DNA from: an uncultured Adlercreutzia sp.
GTDB lineage: Bacteria; Actinomycetota; Coriobacteriia; Coriobacteriales; Eggerthellaceae
Direction: 5' to 3'
DNA: 64,000 bases
Assembly (NCBI GenBank): GCA_910589165.1
Contig: CAJUSP010000008.1
Coordinates: 1-64,000, forward strand
Under the pieces are notes generated by a model. The model searched no databases, was not told the DNA's origin, and saw nothing but the letters and a program-made list of their open reading frames with translations. This document shows positions 59,310 to 64,000 of the stretch, in pieces. A program made the position numbers and the translations under genes. Numbering within the stretch: position 1 is the stretch's first letter; every line of letters starts with the position of its first letter.

Positions 59310-59948
59310 ATGGCTCAGAAAGTAACCAAGCGACAGCAGGCGGTTCTCGACTGCATCGAGGCGTGCATTCGCGAGAAGGGCTACGGTCCCACGGTACGCG
59401 AGGTCTGCCAGACCCTCGGGCTCTCCTCCCCTTCCACCGTCCATGTGCACCTGAAGGCCCTCGAGGACAAGGGCTACATCAAGCGCGACCCCTTGAAGTC
59501 CCGCTCCATCGCCCTTACCTACCCCATCGAGGAAGTCCCCTCCCCTGCCAGCGCCTTCGCCTCCGCCTTCAGCAAGCTCGTCAACGTGCCGCTCGTGGGC
59601 AACGTGGCCGCCGGCTCCCCCATCCTTGCCGAGGAGAACATCACCGACACCATCACCTTGCCCACCGACATCGTCGGCGACGCCCCGTCCTTCATGCTCT
59701 CAGTGCGCGGCGAATCGATGATCGAGGCGGGCATCAACGACGGCGACTATGTGGTCGTCAAGGAGCAGCCGGTGGCGAACAACGGCGATATCGTGGTGGC
59801 CATTATCGATGACGGCGCCACGGTCAAGCGCTTCTACCGCGAGAGCGACCACATTCGCCTTCAGCCGGAGAACAGCACCATGGAGCCCATCATCACCACC
59901 GATTGCGCCATCGCCGGCAAGGTGGTGGCCGTGTTCCGCCGCCTGTAG
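59310..59948 (+). CDS. lexA: SOS repressor LexA
   Basis: A 212-residue repressor. The winged-helix DNA-binding domain is N-terminal (RQQAVLDCIEACIREKGYGP, then LGLSSPSTVHVHLKALEDKG). Self-cleavage occurs at A101-G102 (VAAGSP), the catalytic serine is S136 in RGESM and the lysine is K173 in ATVKRF, so the protein is RecA-responsive. The ATG follows GAAAGGATCC. It represses itself and the divergent peptide through the two boxes upstream, and probably dinB at 27.2 kb. Confidence 0.97.
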   Translation: MAQKVTKRQQAVLDCIEACIREKGYGPTVREVCQTLGLSSPSTVHVHLKALEDKGYIKRDPLKSRSIALTYPIEEVPSPASAFASAFSKLVNVPLVGNVAAGSPILAEENITDTITLPTDIVGDAPSFMLSVRGESMIEAGINDGDYVVVKEQPVANNGDIVVAIIDDGATVKRFYRESDHIRLQPENSTMEPIITTDCAIAGKVVAVFRRL

Positions 59949-59969
59949 CCCCTCCTCGTTAGAACGATA

Positions 59970-60008
59970 ACCGGGCCCGTCGCCAACCACGCGACGGGCC
60001 CGGTTTTT
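59970..60008 (+). terminator. Terminator of lexA
   Basis: A 14-bp stem (ACCGGGCCCGTCGC and complement) with a seven-base loop followed by TTTTTA, located between lexA and convergent hflX. Confidence 0.92.
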
Positions 60009-60037
60009 ATGGGCTGTCTCATTTTCACAAGGGCGTT

Positions 60038-61357
60038 CTAGGCCTCGTCCTCCACGACGAAGGGGGCGAAGGCGCTGGCGAAGGCCGGAGCGGCGAGCAT
60101 CTGCATGAGGGTGCCGTCGGCCCGATGCTCCTCGCTGACAAGATGGCAGCGTTCGTGGGCCAGCGAGACCAGGTCGCCCCGCTGGTAAGGAACGAGCACC
60201 GTGAGCTTCTCGTCCGACGCCGATGCGGCCTGGGAGAGCGCGTCGATGAGGGCTTCGGTGCCCTGGCCGGTTCGAGCCGACACGAACAGCGCGTGCGGGT
60301 AGCGGCGTCGCAGCCCGGCGAGCATGTCCTCATCGAGCAAGTCGCACTTGTTGAACACGTCCAGCGTGGCTATGGAGTGGGCGCCAATTTGGTCGAGCAC
60401 ATCGTGCACCGCATCGGCCTGCGACTCGAATTCCGGCGACGAGGCGTCTATCACATGCAGGATGAGGTCGGCGCCGGTTATCTCGTCCAGCGTCGACTTG
60501 AACGCCTCTACCAGCGTGGTGGGCAGCTTCTGGATGAAGCCGACGGTGTCGGTGGCCGTTACCTCGCGGCCCTCGGGCAGCTCGAACTTGCGCGTGGTGG
60601 AGTCCAGTGTGGCGAAGAGCTTGTCGTAGCTCAGCACATCGGACCCGGTGAGCCGGTTGAGCAGCGAGCTCTTCCCCGCATTGGTGTAGCCGGCCAGGGC
60701 CACCTTGAACATGCCGCTGCCGTAGCGGCTCTCGCGCTGCAGCGACCGCACATCGGCCAGATGGGCCAGCTCGCGCCGGATGGTGGTGATGCGCTTGCGC
60801 ACCATGCGGCGGTCCACCTCCAGCTGGCTCTCGCCCTCGCCGAAGCGGGATCCGACGCCGCCGCCCATGCGGTTCGAGGCCAGATGGGCCCACATGCCGC
60901 GCAGGCGCGGGTACAGGTACTGGTTCTGCGCCAGGCGCACCTGCAGGCGCCCCTCCTTCGAGGTGGCGTGCAGGGCGAAGATGTCGAGGATGAGCGCGGT
61001 GCGGTCGATGACCTTCACCGACTTGTCCATAACCTTCTCGAGGTTGGCCTGCTGCGAGGGGGTGAGCTCGTCGTCGAAGATGACGAGGTCGGCCTCGTGG
61101 GCCCGTGCCAGATCGGCGATCTCCTCGGCCTTGCCGGTGCCCACGAAGGTGCGGGGATTGGGGGCATCGAGCTTCTGGGTGGTAACGGCCACAGTATCGG
61201 CGCCGGCGGTATCGGCCAGGCGCTCGAGCTCGGCAAGCGAAGAGTCGAGGGGCCATTCGAGGCCCGGACGGTCCACGCCCACCAGCACGGCGCGCTCGCG
61301 GCGCTCCTCGGCTACCGTAGCGGGCCCTTTTTGGATAACGGGGGAATAATCAGTCAT
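60038..61357 (-). CDS. hflX: Ribosome-splitting GTPase HflX
   Basis: A 439-residue GTPase that splits stalled 70S ribosomes under stress; some homologues give macrolide-lincosamide resistance. The N-terminal HflX domain (FVGTGKAEEIADLA, VIFDDELTPSQQANLEK) and the helical GGVGSRFGEGESQLEVDRR region precede the G domain: GYTNAGKSSL (G1), DTVGFI (G3), NKCD (G4). Two ATGs are six bases apart; the second (61357) has AAAAGGAG seven bases upstream and is chosen. A mini-ORF and a hairpin lie in its leader. It has its own promoter after miaA. Confidence 0.93.
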   Translation of the reverse strand: MTDYSPVIQKGPATVAEERRERAVLVGVDRPGLEWPLDSSLAELERLADTAGADTVAVTTQKLDAPNPRTFVGTGKAEEIADLARAHEADLVIFDDELTPSQQANLEKVMDKSVKVIDRTALILDIFALHATSKEGRLQVRLAQNQYLYPRLRGMWAHLASNRMGGGVGSRFGEGESQLEVDRRMVRKRITTIRRELAHLADVRSLQRESRYGSGMFKVALAGYTNAGKSSLLNRLTGSDVLSYDKLFATLDSTTRKFELPEGREVTATDTVGFIQKLPTTLVEAFKSTLDEITGADLILHVIDASSPEFESQADAVHDVLDQIGAHSIATLDVFNKCDLLDEDMLAGLRRRYPHALFVSARTGQGTEALIDALSQAASASDEKLTVLVPYQRGDLVSLAHERCHLVSEEHRADGTLMQMLAAPAFASAFAPFVVEDEA

Positions 61358-61375
61358 AGCCATGCTCCTTTTCTC

Positions 61376-61420
61376 GTAACGACGGCATACCAAATGAAAC
61401 GGTTGGCGAATAGTCGTTAC
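61376..61420 (-). promoter_or_regulatory. Leader hairpin of hflX overlapping the mini-ORF stop
   Basis: On the minus strand GTAACGAC (61413-61420, covering the last codon and stop of the mini-ORF) pairs perfectly with GTCGTTAC (61376-61383), which ends three bases before the hflX ribosome binding site. A small CCAA/TTGG stem may form inside. A ribosome paused on the mini-ORF would prevent the stem. Confidence 0.55.
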
Positions 61421-61434
61421 AGGCGCATGAGCAT
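61417..61434 (-). CDS. Leader mini-ORF MLMRL upstream of hflX
   Basis: ATG CTC ATG CGC CTG TAA on the minus strand, preceded by TTAAAGGAG. The second ATG, eight bases from GGAG, is the better start and would give only Met-Arg-Leu. It lies about 60 bases before hflX, in its transcript. Met-Arg-Leu is known from the ErmDL leader, where it suffices for macrolide-dependent stalling when an Arg codon follows; here a stop codon follows. Confidence 0.45.
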   Translation of the reverse strand: MLMRL

Positions 61435-61462
61435 CACTCCTTTAATCGGCACCTTGACGGCG

Positions 61463-61485
61463 CGAAACAAACGTTTCGTATGATA
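61463..61485 (-). promoter_or_regulatory. hflX promoter -10 and adjacent palindrome
   Basis: Minus-strand extended -10 TGCTATCAT (box at 61480-61485) and, just downstream at the likely transcript start, the palindrome CGAAAC-AAAC-GTTTCG (61463-61478 on the plus strand). The palindrome could be an operator or a 5' RNA hairpin; its GAAACG could also pair with CGTTTC in the leader. Confidence 0.5.
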
Positions 61486-61520
61486 GCACAACGAAGGGAA
61501 ATGACCAGACGGGTTTTCAG

Positions 61521-62462
61521 CTAGGCCGAAACGGTCTCAAGATGCGAGACAATGTCGCGGGCAATGCGCTCCGTGTCGCCGTCGTCGGCGTCGATCCAGC
61601 GGATGCGGTCGTCGCGCCTGAACCAGGTGCGCTGGCGTTTCGCATAGCGCCGCGTGGCCTGCTTGATGTCCTCGACGGCCTCCTCCAGCGTGCAACGGCC
61701 CTCAAGCGCCGCAACGATTTCCTTGTAGCCGATGGCCTGGGGTGCCGTCACGCCCTCGCGGAAACCCTCATCCAGAAGGCCGCGCACCTCGTCCACGAGC
61801 CCCGCGGCCACCATGGCATCGACCCGACGATTGATGCGCTCGTTCAACAGGGCCGGATCCACCGCCAGGCCGAACTGCACCGCAGGCAGGAAAGCGGGGA
61901 TCTCGGAGAGGGCCTCTTTCTGCCGCGCGTAGGACTTCCCCTCTTCCAGAAGCTCGAAGGCGCGCACCACGCGACGCACGTTATGGGGGTGCACCACCGC
62001 CGCGCTGGCGGGGTCGCGCTCGTTCAGAAGGTCCCACAGCGCCTGGGCGCCCTCACGCTCGGCAAAGGCTGTATAGCGCTCGCGCACGGGGTTGTCCACC
62101 TGCTCGCCCTGGGGAAACTCGTAGTCGTCGATAACGGCGCGCACATAAAGTCCCGTGCCCCCGCACAGCACGGCGCGCTTGCCGCGGGCATCGAGGTCTT
62201 CCACGATACCGCGCGCATAGCTCTGGAACAGGGCCGCGGAAGAGGGCTCGCCGGGGTCGAGCAAGTCGAAGCCGTGGTGCGGCACGATCCGCTCGGAGGC
62301 GGGCAGCTTGCCCGTGCCGATATCCATGCCGGTGTAAATCTGCATAGAATCGGCGCTGATCACCTCACCGTCCAGAGCCTGGGCCACCAGCTGGGCCGCA
62401 TCGGTCTTGCCGCTGGCCGTAGGGCCGACGATGGCGATAACCGGTGTTTTAAGCGTCTTCAT
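61521..62462 (-). CDS. miaA: tRNA dimethylallyltransferase
   Basis: A 313-residue enzyme that adds a dimethylallyl group to adenosine 37 of tRNAs reading UNN codons. The P-loop GPTASGKTDAAQLVAQAL starts near residue 10, followed by ISADSMQIYTGMDIGTGK, LCGGTGLYVRAVIDDY and the C-terminal ATRRYAKRQRTWFRRD, all standard. The ATG at 62462 is inside the end of miaB (14-base overlap), so the two are translationally coupled and work in sequence. Confidence 0.96.
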   Translation of the reverse strand: MKTLKTPVIAIVGPTASGKTDAAQLVAQALDGEVISADSMQIYTGMDIGTGKLPASERIVPHHGFDLLDPGEPSSAALFQSYARGIVEDLDARGKRAVLCGGTGLYVRAVIDDYEFPQGEQVDNPVRERYTAFAEREGAQALWDLLNERDPASAAVVHPHNVRRVVRAFELLEEGKSYARQKEALSEIPAFLPAVQFGLAVDPALLNERINRRVDAMVAAGLVDEVRGLLDEGFREGVTAPQAIGYKEIVAALEGRCTLEEAVEDIKQATRRYAKRQRTWFRRDDRIRWIDADDGDTERIARDIVSHLETVSA

Positions 62463-63813
62463 CAACAACCGTGCCGGACAGATACCAGGTGCGCGCCTCG
62501 TCGATAGCCACATCCACCGTAGTGCCGATGATGTCATCGATGGCAACTCCCGCAGGCAGCGGGGCGTGGACCGTCTGGTTCTTCGGGCTGCGGCCCGCTA
62601 GAATCGACTCGTCGCGCTTCGAGGTACCCTCGACGAGCACCGGCACGACGCTCCCCTGCTCGTCCTGGTTGGCCTCGAAGGCCTTGCGCTGCACCAGGTC
62701 GACCAGGCGGTCGAAGCGATCCTGGATGACCTCGCGCGGGGTGTCATCGACCATGGCGGCGGCCGGCGTGCCCTCGCGCTTCGAGTAGATGAACGTGAAC
62801 ACCTGGTGGTAGCCGACCTCCTCCACCAGGCGGTAGGTTTCCATGAAGTCCTCTTCGGTCTCGCCGGGGAAGCCCACGATGATGTCGGTGGACAGGGCGA
62901 TGTCGGGCACGACGGCGCGCAGCTTGCGCACAAGCTCGAGGTAATGCTCGCGGGTGTAGCGGCGGTTCATGGCCTCAAGGATGCGGTTCGAGCCGGACTG
63001 CACGGGCAGGTGCAGGGCCGACATGAGCGAGCGCAAGGTGCCGAAGCGCTCGATGACCTCGTCGGTGAGGTCCTTCGGATGGCTCGTGGCGAAGCGAAGG
63101 CGCTCGATGCCCGTGGCGTCCACGGCGTCGAGCACGTCGGCGAAGCGCGGCTCGCCGTAGAGGTCGCGCCCGTAGGAGTTCACGTTCTGGCCGAGCAGGG
63201 TGATCTCCCTGACGCCGGCATCTACGTAGCCCTGCGCCTCGCTGCGAATATCCTCGAGCGTGCGGGACTTCTCGCGGCCGCGCACATAGGGCACGATGCA
63301 GTAGGTGCAGAAGTTGTTGCAGCCCACGGTGATGGGCAGCCACGCCGCCCAGTTCTGCTCGCGATCGGTGGGCAGCGCCGAGGAGAACTCGTCCGAGGCA
63401 TCGAGCACCTCGACGCGATGACCGCCCTCCTGGGCAGCGGCCGTCAGCAGCGACGGCAGCGACCCGAGGTTGTGGGTGCCGAAGACGACATCGAGGTGAG
63501 GAAGCTTCTCGGTGAGCTTCTCGCCGTCGCGCTGCCCGATGCAGCCGCCCACGGCGATAAGGCGCTTGGCAAACAGGCTTCCGTCGCGCACGGGAATGTT
63601 CTTCATGGAGGCGACCTGCCCGTAGAGGCGCGTGTCGGCCGCCTCGCGCACGCAGCAGGTCATGAAGGCGACGATGTCGGCCTCTTCGATGGTGTCGACG
63701 GGCAGCGCCCCCAGGCCCTCGAGCATGCCGGCGACGCGCTCGGAATCGTGCTTGTTCATCTGGCACCCGAAGGTGTGAATGCAGAAGGTGGCCCCCTCGA
63801 AAACCGTGCTCAT
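62449..63813 (-). CDS. miaB: tRNA-2-methylthio-N6-dimethylallyladenosine synthase
   Basis: A 454-residue radical SAM methylthiotransferase that thiomethylates the base made by MiaA. The N-terminal domain binds an auxiliary cluster through cysteines in TFGCQMNKHDSERVAG, MTCCVREAAD and GGCIGQRDG. The radical SAM motif is CNNFCTYCIVPYVRG (CxxxCxxC). A C-terminal TRAM domain (about residues 380-450) contacts the tRNA. The ATG at 63813 follows a short gap after the upstream spoVS gene. Confidence 0.96.
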   Translation of the reverse strand: MSTVFEGATFCIHTFGCQMNKHDSERVAGMLEGLGALPVDTIEEADIVAFMTCCVREAADTRLYGQVASMKNIPVRDGSLFAKRLIAVGGCIGQRDGEKLTEKLPHLDVVFGTHNLGSLPSLLTAAAQEGGHRVEVLDASDEFSSALPTDREQNWAAWLPITVGCNNFCTYCIVPYVRGREKSRTLEDIRSEAQGYVDAGVREITLLGQNVNSYGRDLYGEPRFADVLDAVDATGIERLRFATSHPKDLTDEVIERFGTLRSLMSALHLPVQSGSNRILEAMNRRYTREHYLELVRKLRAVVPDIALSTDIIVGFPGETEEDFMETYRLVEEVGYHQVFTFIYSKREGTPAAAMVDDTPREVIQDRFDRLVDLVQRKAFEANQDEQGSVVPVLVEGTSKRDESILAGRSPKNQTVHAPLPAGVAIDDIIGTTVDVAIDEARTWYLSGTVVDEDA

Positions 63814-63824
63814 AGAAGCCGGCC

Positions 63825-64000
63825 CTAGCGGATCGCGTCGGCGGCGACCGGCACCGGGGCGCCCTTGGGCTCTACGGCGAAGCGGATAGCCGTGCGGTAC
63901 TCGCCGTCGATGACGATATCGGCGAACGAGGGAATGCAGCAGATCTCGATGCCCACCGGCGAGAGGAACCCGCGCGAGATGGCCACCGCCTTCACCGCCT
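63825..64000 (-). CDS. spoVS: Stage V sporulation protein S homologue, C-terminal part
   Basis: Only the last 58 codons are in the window. They match the SpoVS C-terminus: AVKAVAISRGFLSPVGIEI, CIPSFADIVIDGEYRTAIRF and AVEPKG, with a short extra tail ending VAADAIR. SpoVS is an Alba-like small protein controlling sporulation and septation in Bacillus, but homologues occur in non-spore-formers. It stops eleven bases before miaB on the same strand, so it is probably the first gene of a spoVS-miaB-miaA unit. Confidence 0.85.
   Translation of the reverse strand, partial: AVKAVAISRGFLSPVGIEICCIPSFADIVIDGEYRTAIRFAVEPKGAPVPVAADAIR

Overview
The window is a GC-rich chromosomal segment that most likely comes from an anaerobic gut actinobacterium of the Eggerthellaceae (class Coriobacteriia; Eggerthella, Gordonibacter or Adlercreutzia type). 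Reasons: a Tat-exported molybdopterin oxidoreductase operon followed by a LuxR regulator with a multi-spanning membrane domain; ferredoxin-linked arylpyruvate oxidation with phenylacetate-CoA ligases; an acetate kinase/phosphotransacetylase pair; a six-subunit Ech-type NiFe hydrogenase; a SpoVS homologue. The genus assignment is an inference.

Layout. 1-1000: tRNA-Gly (partial), a zinc-ribbon membrane protein, tRNA-Val. 1.2-8.5 kb: a respiratory module with an unknown helical protein, a Mo/W-bis-PGD catalytic subunit, a four-cluster ferredoxin, a TorD chaperone, a cytochrome b-like membrane protein and a LuxR regulator. 8.6-19 kb: APC permease, lipid kinase, RNase D, YugP protease, xseAB, ackA and convergent pta. 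17.7-20 kb: UDP-galactopyranose mutase and a glycosyltransferase. 20.4-25 kb: a lower-GC defence-like island with an MmeI-type restriction-modification enzyme broken at a G10 tract and an AlbA_2/HTH ATPase-like regulator. 25-36 kb: coaX, dinB, degV, ileS-lspA-rluD-like-hemH-hemN/W-like. 36 kb: tRNA-Pro with a duplicated 3' end. 36.6-44 kb: brnQ and echABCDEF. 44-56 kb: a long co-directional run (CDP-alcohol phosphatidyltransferase, VanW protein, paaK-ACT, D,D-carboxypeptidase, FHA protein, iorAB-ACT-paaK, gluQ). 56-64 kb: mostly minus strand with a menA-like gene, lipoprotein, dut, nrdR, a tiny SOS-type peptide divergent from lexA, hflX, miaA-miaB and partial spoVS.

How it works together: substrate-level energy metabolism (Pta/AckA; IorAB/PaaK acyl-CoA chemistry) would yield reduced ferredoxin that the Ech complex can use to make H2 and an ion gradient, while the Tat-exported oxidoreductase offers an alternative electron sink. 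An SOS circuit is visible in DNA: lexA has two LexA boxes shared with a divergent 23-residue hydrophobic peptide gene, and dinB has its own box.

The strongest candidates for undescribed biology are the 23-residue peptide divergent from lexA under a consensus LexA-controlled promoter, the mini-ORF (Met-Leu-Met-Arg-Leu) with a conditional hairpin in front of hflX, the phase-variable MmeI-like enzyme, REP-like palindromes translated inside lspA, and several multi-copy inverted intergenic repeats (10.2, 16.4 and 35.8 kb). Many promoters here share a TATCAT/TACAAT/TATAAT -10 box, often followed by G, with a weak or absent -35.
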